The notes under the pieces were generated by a model that had not been told where the DNA came from, did no database searches, and was given only the letters and a program-made list of their open reading frames with translations. This document shows, piece after piece, positions 45,644-54,903 of a stretch of 58,550 bases of DNA. This DNA comes from Peptococcaceae bacterium (GTDB lineage: Bacteria > Bacillota > Desulfitobacteriia > Desulfitobacteriales > Syntrophobotulaceae): positions 1-58,550 of the forward strand of contig JAAYUV010000018.1 of the NCBI GenBank assembly GCA_012517475.1, given 5' to 3'. Position 1 is the first letter of the stretch. Each line of letters begins with the position of its first letter. The translations under genes and the position numbers were made by a program.

Positions 45644-45913
45644 ATGAAAGCAATTATTACGGTAGTTGGTAAGGATAAAGTGGGAATTATTTATCGTGTC
45701 ACCCAAGTTTTAGCCGAGAGCAATGTCAATATAGAAGATATCAGCCAAACCATTCTTCAGGGCTATTTTACCATGATGATGCTGGTAAATCTCTCTGACT
45801 TAGCTTGTGATTTCAGTGTTTTGAAAGAGCAGCTGGAAAAATTGGAGAAGGACATTGGTCTTTCGGTCAAGATTCAAAGAGAAGAAATTTTCAACTATAT
45901 GCAGAGTATATAA
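45644..45913 (+). CDS. ACT-domain protein, UPF0237 family
   Basis: 89 residues from the ATG at 45644 (GGGGG 7 bases upstream; another ATG at 45638 is too close to it). A single ACT domain: [20 protein letters not shown], then [16 protein letters not shown]. Always found before the UPF0210 gene, as here (20 bases apart). Probably a small amino-acid-sensing regulatory partner; the exact role is not known. Confidence 0.9.
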   Translation: MKAIITVVGKDKVGIIYRVTQVLAESNVNIEDISQTILQGYFTMMMLVNLSDLACDFSVLKEQLEKLEKDIGLSVKIQREEIFNYMQSI

Positions 45914-45933
45914 CACTTTTTGGAGGGGCAGCG

Positions 45934-47292
45934 ATGGTGCTCAATAATAATATCTTTGAAACAATACGGATGATAGAAAAAGAAAAACTGGATATCAGAA
46001 CCATTACCATGGGGATTTCACTGTTGGACTGCATAGACTCCTCCGGGAAAAATGCCTGCAGGAAAATATACGATAAAATTACCGGATATGCCCGGAACCT
46101 GGTCAAAGTCGGGGATGAAATCGAGAATGAATTTGGGATTCCCATTATTAACAAGAGAATTGCAGTAACTCCCATCGCTTTAATAGCCTCCGCCAGCGGG
46201 GAAGATCATTATGGGGAATTTGCCAAGGCCTTGGATGAGGCTGCTAAAGAAGTCGGCGTTAATTTTATAGGCGGTTTTTCTGCTCTGGTACATAAAGGCT
46301 TTGCTAAAGGCGATAAAACCCTGATTAAATCAATTCCCCAGGCGCTTAACGAAACGGAGAGAGTATGTTCCTCCGTTAATGTCGCAAATACAAAAGCAGG
46401 GATCAATATGGATGCCGTCAAACTGATGGGAAAAATTATTAAAGAAACTGCGTATTTAACCAGGGAAAGAGACTCTTTGGGATGCGCTAAACTAGTCGTC
46501 TTTGCCAACTCTGTGGATGATAACCCTTTTATGGCCGGTGCCTACCATGGCATCGGAGAGCCGGAGGTCGTGATCAACGTGGGCGTGAGCGGTCCGGGAG
46601 TTGTAAAATGCGCCCTGGAAAAAGTCAAAGGAGAACCGCTGCACGTAGTGGCGGAAAATATTAAAAAGACTGCTTTTAAAATCACCCGGGCTGGTCAGTT
46701 GGTCGGGAATGAAGTTTCCAAGCGGCTGAACGTGCCCTTTGGCATTTTGGATCTGTCCCTCGCGCCCACACCCGAGATTGGAGACAGTGTAGCCAGAATC
46801 CTGGAGGAGATCGGTTTGGAAGCTTGCGGTGCCCATGGTACTACGGCGGCTTTAGCCTTGCTGAATGATGCGGTAAAAAAAGGCGGCATCATGGCCTCTT
46901 CGTCCGTCGGAGGATTAAGCGGCGCTTTCATTCCGGTGAGTGAAGATGAGGGGATGATCCAGGCGGCGAAAAGCGGCGCTTTAACTTTTGATAAACTGGA
47001 AGCCATGACCAGCGTCTGTTCGGTAGGCCTGGATATGATCGCTATTCCGGGGGATACCAGTGAATCCACCATATCCGCCATCATCGCCGATGAAGCGGCA
47101 ATCGGTGTAATCAATAACAAAACCACTGCGGTCCGCGTCATTCCGGTCTATGGTAAAACGGTCGGCGACACCGCCGAATTCGGCGGCTTATTGGGATATG
47201 CACCGATCATGCCCGTCAACCCGTTCAGTGCGGAAGAATTTATCAACCGGGGCGGCAGGATTCCGACGCCGGTGCATAGCTTCAAGAATTAA
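45934..47292 (+). CDS. UPF0210 (PFL/DUF711) family protein
   Basis: 452 residues. Conserved stretches of the family: [36 protein letters not shown] and [19 protein letters not shown]. Distantly related to pyruvate-formate-lyase-like folds, and conserved with the ACT gene just before it. Cytoplasmic; function not established. More G+C-rich than the island on its left, marking a return to the core genome. Confidence 0.9.
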   Translation: MVLNNNIFETIRMIEKEKLDIRTITMGISLLDCIDSSGKNACRKIYDKITGYARNLVKVGDEIENEFGIPIINKRIAVTPIALIASASGEDHYGEFAKALDEAAKEVGVNFIGGFSALVHKGFAKGDKTLIKSIPQALNETERVCSSVNVANTKAGINMDAVKLMGKIIKETAYLTRERDSLGCAKLVVFANSVDDNPFMAGAYHGIGEPEVVINVGVSGPGVVKCALEKVKGEPLHVVAENIKKTAFKITRAGQLVGNEVSKRLNVPFGILDLSLAPTPEIGDSVARILEEIGLEACGAHGTTAALALLNDAVKKGGIMASSSVGGLSGAFIPVSEDEGMIQAAKSGALTFDKLEAMTSVCSVGLDMIAIPGDTSESTISAIIADEAAIGVINNKTTAVRVIPVYGKTVGDTAEFGGLLGYAPIMPVNPFSAEEFINRGGRIPTPVHSFKN

Positions 47293-47298
47293 ATCACA

Positions 47299-49059
47299 TC
47301 ACCACTCCAGATACCAATATATGTTATTGTAGTTCGTAAGATAATAAACGGCATCTTTATCTGGGGTTAATCCCAAGATAAAGCCTTGTTGTTCCATCTT
47401 TTCCTTCTGATCTTTTTCTATATCATAAAGATAAATATCTTCACCGATGTTAAAGACAAGTTTTTCTTTACTGATAAAATTGCAGTTGCTTATTTCATCC
47501 CCCGTCAGCACCTCTTTTACACCTTTTTCAGTAAGTAGGACACTCCCTGAATTGGACGGATCCTTCTTTTGTGCCAAAACCAACCCTATCCCATGCAGGG
47601 TGACGGGCTTCGTGGCGTTTTTAAGGAGGAGCTCTTTTTTTCCTGTTGTCAGATCCAGCTTGACGACATCTTCTTTATCAATGAAAACAAGATTTTCGTC
47701 ATCCATCCATTGAATATAGATCGTTGTGGGGAATGATTGCCGGGTCTGCCCGCTCGCAATATTTTTTCCTTCATAAAGCTTTTTTCCATCAATGGAATAA
47801 ACAGAAATACTGATATCGGCGGAATGGTCGTCCGTCGTAAAAACAATCTTTTTCTTATCCGGAGATAACTTAGCATCATACACGTGAAAGGTGGAATATG
47901 GAAACTCAAAAAGCTTTGTCTTACGTCCATTTACGAGATTTTCAGTGAAAATATTTGTTGAGTTTTCCAGAACCTCTTTATAAAGAACCGTCTCCGGATC
48001 AATCCAATTCAGATACCAGTCGAAACCAGGCATTCCGAGTCCATAGGATTTATTTTTAAGTGGGATTGTATTTCCATTTTTAATATGATAGACGGTTTTT
48101 TCTTGCGAATTGTCCAGAAGCAATAGATTATGAATTTCGCTTGTCGGCCAGATGTTGAAGCTTTTATCGCGGAATTGTCTTATGACCTTTGCCGTTTTTG
48201 TTTTAAGATCCATAACGCTTAATTGATTGGGATCATTTACTCTGAAAAACAGGTTTCCGATAATTTTAGAGCCTTTCTGATCGACAGCATCTTTCATGGA
48301 TAACAGATATTCGGTATTATCCATCAGCTTATCTACATATATTTTCAGCTTATGGCTATTGATCCACTCGTATCCGACCTCGGCTTTATCTCCTAAACCG
48401 TTTTTAATAGACTGCTCAACACGTTCCTTATTTACGTCTTTGGTGAAATCAATTTCGAAGGTCTTAGGTTCCGTCGTTAAGAAGAGAGTTTGATGTACGG
48501 ATTGCGGATCCGATTCCATCTGGCCCAAACCGGTATAAGTTTTTTCATAACCGATCAGCGAATAAGAGGCTTTGGGATCTTCTTCGATAAGAATGTTAAT
48601 GTCTAAATCGTTTTCCAGCATATTGCCGTTTTGATCGGCAATAAGATCTTTAGAAATATGTAAGGTATAGTTCTTGCCGTATTCGATATTGCGGGCAACG
48701 CCAAAGATAATTTTATACTGTCCCATATAGCCGTCTAAAAGAGAGAGTTCCAAAGGGTGATCGTAACCGGTCAGGTTTACTTTATTAATGTAATCCGAAA
48801 GGATCAGGTGAGATTCGTAAGTAATCTCAAAGCTGATCATATTGCCGGAAAGTCTCACTGAATTTTCTTTGACCTCTATATGGTCTCCTATCCAACCGGT
48901 GTCTTTATATTCATGTCCGCTGGAGATCATGATCTTGGGGTTAGGAATAGAATGCTTGACTTCCGGAGCCAAAGAACTTTGGTTTTTTGAGCAAGAGGCA
49001 AATGTCAATATAAGAAAGAGCATTAATACAATGGTTGGCATTTTTTTCACACTACTCAC
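47299..49059 (-). CDS. Large lipoprotein with Ig-like and beta-propeller-like parts
   Basis: 586 residues. Signal with lipobox TFASC near residue 23. The N-terminal half has two stretches of the SbsA/Big_5 type (NKVNLTGYDHPLELSLLDG; KTFEIDFTKDVNKERVEQSI, then EYLLSMKDAVDQKGSKI). The C-terminal half has repeated WD/TolB-like blades (YDAKLSPDKKKIVFTTDD, YIQWMDDENLVFI). Anchored outside the membrane. No enzyme motif seen. First member of a run of secreted proteins on this strand. Confidence 0.75.
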   Translation of the reverse strand: MSSVKKMPTIVLMLFLILTFASCSKNQSSLAPEVKHSIPNPKIMISSGHEYKDTGWIGDHIEVKENSVRLSGNMISFEITYESHLILSDYINKVNLTGYDHPLELSLLDGYMGQYKIIFGVARNIEYGKNYTLHISKDLIADQNGNMLENDLDINILIEEDPKASYSLIGYEKTYTGLGQMESDPQSVHQTLFLTTEPKTFEIDFTKDVNKERVEQSIKNGLGDKAEVGYEWINSHKLKIYVDKLMDNTEYLLSMKDAVDQKGSKIIGNLFFRVNDPNQLSVMDLKTKTAKVIRQFRDKSFNIWPTSEIHNLLLLDNSQEKTVYHIKNGNTIPLKNKSYGLGMPGFDWYLNWIDPETVLYKEVLENSTNIFTENLVNGRKTKLFEFPYSTFHVYDAKLSPDKKKIVFTTDDHSADISISVYSIDGKKLYEGKNIASGQTRQSFPTTIYIQWMDDENLVFIDKEDVVKLDLTTGKKELLLKNATKPVTLHGIGLVLAQKKDPSNSGSVLLTEKGVKEVLTGDEISNCNFISKEKLVFNIGEDIYLYDIEKDQKEKMEQQGFILGLTPDKDAVYYLTNYNNIYWYLEW

Positions 49060-49129
49060 AACCTTTTTAAATACAATCTCCCCATTTGCATAGTAAACTA
49101 TTGCCTCTTAATTTTGATGAAAAATTAAC

Positions 49130-49291
49130 TTAAGATTCTTTATTTTTAGTTATGTAAATTTTAAGGGCTTTAATCATTATATTCACTAATCTAATAGTGT
49201 TAATCATTAAACAAAGGCCTACGATTCTGAAAACTATATCTAAATATATTACTGTCAATGGTAGAATCGGCGTATTAACACTGAGATTCAT
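49130..49291 (-). CDS. Possible small hydrophobic protein
   Basis: 53 codons from an ATG at 49291 preceded by GGGGGGAAG. Two hydrophobic stretches (PILPLTVIYLDIVFRIVGLC) and a lysine-rich end. It lies 36 bases after the next gene's stop. The good ribosome site is the only support; no family known. Confidence 0.3.
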   Translation of the reverse strand: MNLSVNTPILPLTVIYLDIVFRIVGLCLMINTIRLVNIMIKALKIYITKNKES

Positions 49292-49327
49292 TAAAATCTT
49301 CCCCCCTGCATACATTCGAACGTTCTT

Positions 49328-49909
49328 CTAAATTCCATAAATGAAGTAGTCGGTAATATCCACATCATTGCTATCCTTAAAAGTCACTAAAGTGTAAACT
49401 ATATCTTGATACGAATGTAGAAAATAATTTTGACCTGAAATATCTTCCTTTATCATTTCGTTGCTATTTACCTTCTTGACTTCATAGCTACTGGCTTTAA
49501 AGTCTTTATTGCAACCATAGACAACAATAAAGTTATTATCGGAGCCGTCGTCTCTGGTAAAATTCATCATCATTCCGTAAAGTGATTTACCCTCCCCTTG
49601 TCTTGCTCCATAAGTTGGTTTATAAAATAGTCCGCCAAGTTTCTCCTCAAAGCAATTGGCATACAGCTCATTTTTTTGATCAACGGGTGTACTCAAGGTA
49701 ATAACAAAGTTCTTCTCATCATAAGTCACCTTTAACTCTTTTTGAACCATCATGGTTTTACCGGTTGCTTGTTGTAAGTATTTGGTGAAATTTGGGCCGA
49801 ATACATATTTGTTAAATATAGTTGAATACACGGTTATCGCGCTGATTGCCAAAATCACTGACCCAATAAGTAATATATTCTTCTTGTTTTTTATCCACAT
49901 ATCTTTCAT
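49328..49909 (-). CDS. Membrane-anchored extracellular protein, unknown
   Basis: 193 residues with a basic start and one membrane helix (about 10-30), then a soluble domain (about 35-193) rich in beta-type sequence with a single Cys pair (NCFEEK, YGCNKD). No catalytic motif or family recognised. ATG after AGGAGATG. The 50-161 gap upstream to the next gene holds a perfect hairpin (50085-50113). Confidence 0.6.
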   Translation of the reverse strand: MKDMWIKNKKNILLIGSVILAISAITVYSTIFNKYVFGPNFTKYLQQATGKTMMVQKELKVTYDEKNFVITLSTPVDQKNELYANCFEEKLGGLFYKPTYGARQGEGKSLYGMMMNFTRDDGSDNNFIVVYGCNKDFKASSYEVKKVNSNEMIKEDISGQNYFLHSYQDIVYTLVTFKDSNDVDITDYFIYGI

Positions 49910-50084
49910 CTCCTATTTCTAGCAATTTCAGATAAAGTTAATAAAAAGACATATAATTTTTTTTCATAAAATCCCTCATGCGAAATGATGTGTTGAATGT
50001 CTTCAAATGTGATTAAAGATTTAAAAGTATCAGAGTGAATAATCGCTTGATATTTCTTTCCTCCGGAGCAAAAGACAGAGGTTC

Positions 50085-50113
50085 CTCAGAGCCGACAAAA
50101 TGCCGGCTCTGAG
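50085..50113. terminator. Hairpin after the propeller gene
   Basis: CTCAGAGCCG (50085-50094) pairs perfectly with CGGCTCTGAG (50104-50113). It follows the minus-strand gene ending at 50162. There is no T run, so termination is likely but not certain. Confidence 0.5.
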
Positions 50114-50161
50114 ATGAACTCTTTGTTAAAAAGCAACTTTCTACCCTAAATCTCACTATTC

Positions 50162-51409
50162 TTATTGCTCATAGAGTATCTTTCTCTGTTTATCTTGTAG
50201 ATCATAAACCACAATCGCAAAATCACCCGCTGCCATAAGACCCACCTCATCCCCGGTAAGCAACACATCAATAAATGTTGTGTTATTCGCCCAGGCACAA
50301 CGGTAGTTAACCCGGTTCTTCGTAGTTTGAATCTTCTCTTCTTTTCCCTGGTTATCCATTACGCGGTAACTATCCCCGTCGAGGACAACGCAATGCTTAC
50401 AGTCAGGGGAAAAAGACCAGTCGAGAAGCCAGGGAGGACTGTCATAAGTATAGGCGTAGGAATATAGGCGATTTTCGGTCACGTTATACACCATGGAAGC
50501 AGATGAAGCAGAATCCTTCTTGGGGGTAAAGACAGCCTGCCCCCGGCTTGTCCCCCGCAATTCAAATCTTTCTGGCAGGTTGCTTAACACCGTGTCCTCG
50601 CCGGAACCAATTCGATATTGGCGCACACTGTTCCCTTCATAATAGACGATGCCAAGTTCGCTTACAGCCAGAATATCCCCTTTCAGGTCCAAGTTTTGCC
50701 AATGATAACCGCTTTCTTTTAACGATAAAAAAATATTATTGGTTTCCAAAACCAGATCCCCTTTGTCGGTGACTGAAAGTCCGCTGACTTTACCCTGCCC
50801 GAAAATTATGCTCTCTTTACTTCCGCTGAGAACGCTATAAACCGTCACATCCGTTCCGTCATTTGCAGCAAAAGCATAATAACTTGAACCGGAAGACCAT
50901 GAATCTTTAATTTGATAATGGTTAGCGGCACCGATTTCTAGAATCGATCCGTCACGCAGGTTGGCAAGATACATTTTTCCTTGCCAACTAGACTGGTTTT
51001 CGGCCAAGCCATTATTAATAACGACATAATCTCCACTTGGACTGAACGAAAAATTTGTAACGATACTTCCTTGAATATGGCCGGCATCGATACTTGTTAG
51101 ATCAATTGCGCTTAAAAAACGACGGTGAGTAATACTATAAGTCAGCATGTGGGCGTGGTTATAAAACACCACTTTATCCGTATTGGCAAAACCAACCAAC
51201 CACCCTGCTACGCCCGTGCTTTCTGTTTTTAATCCTTTCAACAGTTTGACCAGTTGGGGACTATTATCCTGCAAATTGGCGGATAAGGCGTCCCTGCAGT
51301 CCGGATAGAGGACTTCCACCGGAGCCTCCTTCGTGTTTTTCGCGGAGGTCTTTGTCTTGATAATCTTGACACGCTGTGAAAATACCAGTTTTATTCTCCA
51401 GATCATCAA
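50162..51409 (-). CDS. Beta-propeller-like protein, 5' end uncertain
   Basis: 415-codon frame whose real product seems to begin near SAKNTKEAPVEVLYPDC. Blade-like repeats follow (NFSFSPSGDYVVIN, LVLETNNIFLSL, WSFSPDCKHCVVLDG, WANNTTFIDVLLTGDEVGLM). It resembles the lipoprotein at 47299, but no signal peptide or ribosome site is found. Its first 146 bases overlap the DUF4362-like gene in another frame. A deletion that joined two genes, or a frameshift, would explain this. Function unknown. Confidence 0.6.
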   Translation of the reverse strand: MMIWRIKLVFSQRVKIIKTKTSAKNTKEAPVEVLYPDCRDALSANLQDNSPQLVKLLKGLKTESTGVAGWLVGFANTDKVVFYNHAHMLTYSITHRRFLSAIDLTSIDAGHIQGSIVTNFSFSPSGDYVVINNGLAENQSSWQGKMYLANLRDGSILEIGAANHYQIKDSWSSGSSYYAFAANDGTDVTVYSVLSGSKESIIFGQGKVSGLSVTDKGDLVLETNNIFLSLKESGYHWQNLDLKGDILAVSELGIVYYEGNSVRQYRIGSGEDTVLSNLPERFELRGTSRGQAVFTPKKDSASSASMVYNVTENRLYSYAYTYDSPPWLLDWSFSPDCKHCVVLDGDSYRVMDNQGKEEKIQTTKNRVNYRCAWANNTTFIDVLLTGDEVGLMAAGDFAIVVYDLQDKQRKILYEQ

Positions 51410-51812
51410 CCAGATAATAATTCACCTTGCCTTGGCTTTCTTCCTTAATTGCTTTGACCATTTTCCTTTGCATTATGCCTTTGTCTCTTCCGGCAAACTT
51501 GTCCATGGAGTTGTCATATGTATAGTTTATCATCCTTCCGTCATACTCAAGAATACGTGCAATAGGATCACCTTCCACGGTGTAACTGATAATTTGAACC
51601 TTCGCCTTTTGGCGATTATTAACAGCATCAATAAATGCATCGAGTTTCTCAACGTTATATGTTCTCCCGTGTACGTCAACAACATCCCCGTTTTTAACCG
51701 CCAGGTCGGAATTATAGGATGCAGGTATGGACGTAGATAAAGACGTACATGCTGGCAAAAGCAAAAACATGATGAATAAAAAAGGCATTAAAAATTTGTT
51801 CAAAAAATACAC
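51264..51812 (-). CDS. DUF4362-like lipoprotein, 3' end likely altered
   Basis: 182 codons. Lipoprotein signal with lipobox LLPAC, then KNGDVVDVHGRTYNVEKLDA, KVQIISYTVEGDPIARIL and EYDGRMINYTYDNSMDKFAG, the pattern of DUF4362 proteins from Bacilli and clostridia. After about residue 140 the sequence (DKDLREKHEGGSGGSPLSGL) is low-complexity and overlaps the propeller frame, suggesting a lost natural end. Anchored outside the cell membrane; function unknown. Confidence 0.65.
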   Translation of the reverse strand: MYFLNKFLMPFLFIMFLLLPACTSLSTSIPASYNSDLAVKNGDVVDVHGRTYNVEKLDAFIDAVNNRQKAKVQIISYTVEGDPIARILEYDGRMINYTYDNSMDKFAGRDKGIMQRKMVKAIKEESQGKVNYYLVDDLENKTGIFTACQDYQDKDLREKHEGGSGGSPLSGLQGRLIRQFAG

Positions 51813-51865
51813 CCCTAACGCACAATCTTGGGCACAGGAGAATGTTTTTTTATTTATATTGAACT

Positions 51866-52099
51866 CTAAAAACGATGGTTAAATGAAACGATAAATAATA
51901 GGTAGCCACATAAGATATAAAAAATTACCTTAGAAGCCAGGCAATAGGGACAAAAACCACCTAAAAGAATATATCGGACAATCTGTAAAAACGTACAATG
52001 TCCGAATTGATCTATGAACATTGCGGTATAGATTGTAACGTATGAATTTTGAACTTGAGAATTCAATATATCTCTGAACCAAATAATAATTTGCAGCAT
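51866..52099 (-). pseudogene. Membrane-protein fragment resembling the VKOR family C-terminus
   Basis: 77 codons without a ribosome site, 5 bases after the lipoprotein gene's stop. It reads FLQIVRYILLGGFCPYCLAS, then KVIFYILCGYLLFIV. The CPYCLAS motif at the top of a helix is like the redox CxxC of vitamin K epoxide reductase-type disulfide enzymes. The preceding helices and second cysteine pair are absent, so it is probably a leftover. Weak call. Confidence 0.3.
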
Positions 52100-52104
52100 A
52101 ACCG

Positions 52105-53319
52105 CTATTTCGTTATGAAAAAACCTTTCTTATCACCATACATATTAGAATAATTGATTATGGCCCGTCCGTCGTTCAAGAGTGCCACAATACCTAATTG
52201 AAGTTTCGAAGCTGAAACCAGGCATTCTTGCTTATGAGAGTTGAAATCAAATATTTCTACCGTTTCCTCTAGATTTTCGCCCGCTTGTTTATTCGACAGA
52301 GTAAATGCCAAAAAATCTTTGTTAAAAGCTGCATAGAGCTGAGGTGAATTTGAACGGAGATTTTTTGGTAATGGAATGCTTACCGCTCTTTTTATTTTAT
52401 TCGTTAAATCCATGATTGCAAGGTTTAAATTGTTCATAGACTCCAAATTATCACTGGAACCGTTATAAATTGGAATAAAATTCTGGATTGTAGACCAGGT
52501 AATGTTGACTGGCAGATAATCTATTAATAAAGACTCATTAATTTGACTTAAGTTAAAGACGTAATAGGCTTCCTTATAGCCTGCGATCTTGGCAATAAGA
52601 AATTGTTCACTGGGTGTTAAAAGCAAATCATAAAGTCGATAGGGCAGTTTCTTTGGGTCTTCCAGTCCTGGATTAGGCGGTTGTGGATTATCCCAAATTT
52701 CTATTTCCGGCAGAAGCGTGATTTTTTCATTATTCACAAGGTCGTATCGAAAAAGGCTTCGTTCCTGTTCATCAGTATAATATACATACTGCCCGTCCTT
52801 ACTGATGTCAAAATGATTATAGTAAAGTCCGTTAGGACGTTCTAGTCTTTTTAATTCATTTATTAATTGTTCCGAAAAGACTACTTTGTTCCCTAATGAA
52901 TTTAAATTGCCATCGAGAAAATAATAACCATCGCGACTTTTCACCATTATTTTGTCTTCCAACAATCGTATCCCTGAATAGTTTTCTTGTTCAACAGAAG
53001 ATAAATCTTTACGCTCAGTAATTTTTGACTTATTCGGATCAAAACTATAAAGTGCGGGATGGTGCTTACTATTTCCTAGGCCATAGCTTATATGCTCCCA
53101 AATGACTGTTTGGCCCAGAGGTCGTCCTAAATCGGAAACGTCGGGGACGATTTCATTCTCTGTAAATAAATGCATATAAGAGCCGGATATGTTTTCACCG
53201 GTATTTTGGGCTATATTTTTTGAACATGAAATAGTAGAGAAAAAAATTGTTATACTTAATAATATTGCTATACTTCCTGTGAAGAGTATCGATAATCGTT
53301 TTTTCCCCATTTTCATCAA
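52105..53319 (-). CDS. Propeller-like lipoprotein, unknown function
   Basis: 404 residues, AGGAGATTTG upstream. Lipoprotein signal with lipobox STISC. The rest is beta-rich with blade-like pieces (YYNHFDISKDGQYVYYTDEQ, YDLLLTPSEQFLIAKIAG, LYAAFNKDFLAFTLSNK). Its arrangement resembles the lipoproteins at 47299 and 50162, suggesting a local family. No enzyme motif. Confidence 0.7.
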   Translation of the reverse strand: MMKMGKKRLSILFTGSIAILLSITIFFSTISCSKNIAQNTGENISGSYMHLFTENEIVPDVSDLGRPLGQTVIWEHISYGLGNSKHHPALYSFDPNKSKITERKDLSSVEQENYSGIRLLEDKIMVKSRDGYYFLDGNLNSLGNKVVFSEQLINELKRLERPNGLYYNHFDISKDGQYVYYTDEQERSLFRYDLVNNEKITLLPEIEIWDNPQPPNPGLEDPKKLPYRLYDLLLTPSEQFLIAKIAGYKEAYYVFNLSQINESLLIDYLPVNITWSTIQNFIPIYNGSSDNLESMNNLNLAIMDLTNKIKRAVSIPLPKNLRSNSPQLYAAFNKDFLAFTLSNKQAGENLEETVEIFDFNSHKQECLVSASKLQLGIVALLNDGRAIINYSNMYGDKKGFFITK

Positions 53320-53360
53320 ATCTCCTGTTTTATATATCTCTATTATACTATTCTATTCTA

Positions 53361-53393
53361 CAAAACAGCCACGTTATTTCTTACGTGGCTGTT
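53361..53393 (-). terminator. Terminator of the M23 gene
   Basis: AACAGCCACGT and ACGTGGCTGTT (53364-53374 with 53383-53393) form an 11-bp perfect stem. On the minus strand it is followed by TTTTG, 25 bases after the M23 stop. Confidence 0.75.
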
Positions 53394-53417
53394 ATAATTA
53401 TTTTATTTTGAGAATCA

Positions 53418-54874
53418 TTAAAGATTAAGATACGGATATAAGGATGCTAAAATATTATCGCCTTCATATTGCAAAGAATTGTTTCCAGGCGCTACTTCAA
53501 AGTGAACATGAGGGCCATCGGCATTACCCAAAGCTCCTTGAGTGCCGACATATTGTGTTGCGGATACAGGGCTACCGGGACTTACTGCTTTATAAGACAT
53601 ATGCAAATAAGAATATGAACTATTTGACGAAGTTTGTACACAGAGTTGATGTGTCGAATGACCTGAATCAGGCGTTATCACTGTACCGCCAAGCATTGCG
53701 TAAATTGACGGATAACCTGCTGGAGAGAAATCTATCCCTTCATGAGCACCACCTTGTGAAGTAGAATAGGTTCCATAAAGATTTTTGCATATAAAAGCCT
53801 CATTAGTTTTATTGTATAGTCTGTTATACATATTTTTACATTGAGCAGACTGTTGTGTCGCAACAAAAAGATCTAAAGATTGGGAATTAACATGGAAATA
53901 ATCGTAGCCATATCCAGGAAAATAAACATAATAATATATTGAAGGGTCGCGATATGCAGTTATACTAAATTTTGTTTTGGCATTAAGTCCAATTTGTTGT
54001 GATTCATATTGGGCCTTGATCTGATCTAATTGTGCGCACGTTGTGCGCTTCATATATATTTCACAGAAATCATCGCTCCTGCGTTGCGATGTAAAACAAC
54101 CGACTAACCTCATGCGAAAGCCTCTGGGGGACAATAACATGTCGGTAAAGTCAGAATTAGACAGCTAGTGCTGTCGAGTGGCTTGTGAGTCAGGCCATAT
54201 ATGGTAAAGCCTGTGGGCTGCTTCCGGATCTATGGCTGAGTGACGCAAATTTAACATCAGCGTGAAGAAAGTGTTGGCCCGCTACGGAAGTTCAACCATT
54301 TTTCCTGGCTAAATGCGATTTGAGGGACCCGCTTGCCCGTGTCTGCTACATCTGCGGCAATTCGCACTTTCATGTCAGCATGTATATCACAGGAAAACGA
54401 AGAAGCTCGACAAGCCCTATTCACCGATTGTCACTGTCATTCTGTCCATCAACCGGCGTTAGATACCCTTATGCGAACATTGCTTTGCCAATGTCGAAGC
54501 TGACAGGTTTCAGCTTAATCAGTTAAACGGGGATAACTCATTTGGAATATGGAGAGCCGTATGCGGTGAAAGTCGCTCGTACGGTTCGGGAAGGGGCGGG
54601 TTACTTTGCTAATCCGCCTATTTCATTTCATATATTATTAGTGAACTCTTTTTGTCAGATAAACTATGCTGCTTGAGACAAGTCGGTAATGTATTTGTTC
54701 CAAGTTTGCGTAGTTAATTAATATAAGCGCTAAGAAATCAGCTAAAGTCGTAATAGCCACTCAAAATTGTAGATAAAACATCTGGCACCTGATCTGTCTC
54801 TAGAAAAGCATCTATGGCCAAGCTATACATAAAAACAGAAGAGACAGCAAAAACACACTGAATTCTTTTCTCAT
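53418..54874 (-). pseudogene. Secreted M23 metallopeptidase, split by a group II intron
   Basis: The C-terminal half (53418-54042) is a complete LytM/M23 domain: GAHEGIDFSPAG (HxxxD), HLMSYKAVS-type region and GPHVHFEV (HxH). The N-terminal part lies beyond the intron: ATG at 54874 after AGGAGTG, signal MRKEFSVFLLSLLFL, a frameshift, then IDAFLETDQVPDVLSTILSG. Deleting 54043-54626 exactly rejoins SLIIYE to TCAQLDQIKAQYE in one frame. Two in-frame stops (TGA, TAA) and the frameshift show decay. The intron is antisense and cannot be spliced from this gene's mRNA. The longer open frame at the 54140 end is intron sequence, not protein. Confidence 0.8.
54043..54626 (+). mobile_element. Group II intron, shortened copy 1
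   Basis: Begins GTGCGC (group II 5' end GTGYG), contains domain I-like sequence (ATGCGAAAGCC, GGTAAAGTC), and near the end domain V: GAGCCGTATGCGG, TGAAAGTCGC, TCGTACGGTTC, with the AGC triad. A domain VI stem follows (GGCGGGTTA...TAATCCGCC). The coding part is reduced to the end of the intron protein (INRR stop IPLCEHC). Ends were fixed by alignment with copy 2 and by restoration of the M23 frame. 584 bases; no full protein, so it cannot move on its own. Confidence 0.8.
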
Positions 54875-54903
54875 AAAAAAATCACTCCTTTCTTACGCAC
54901 GTT

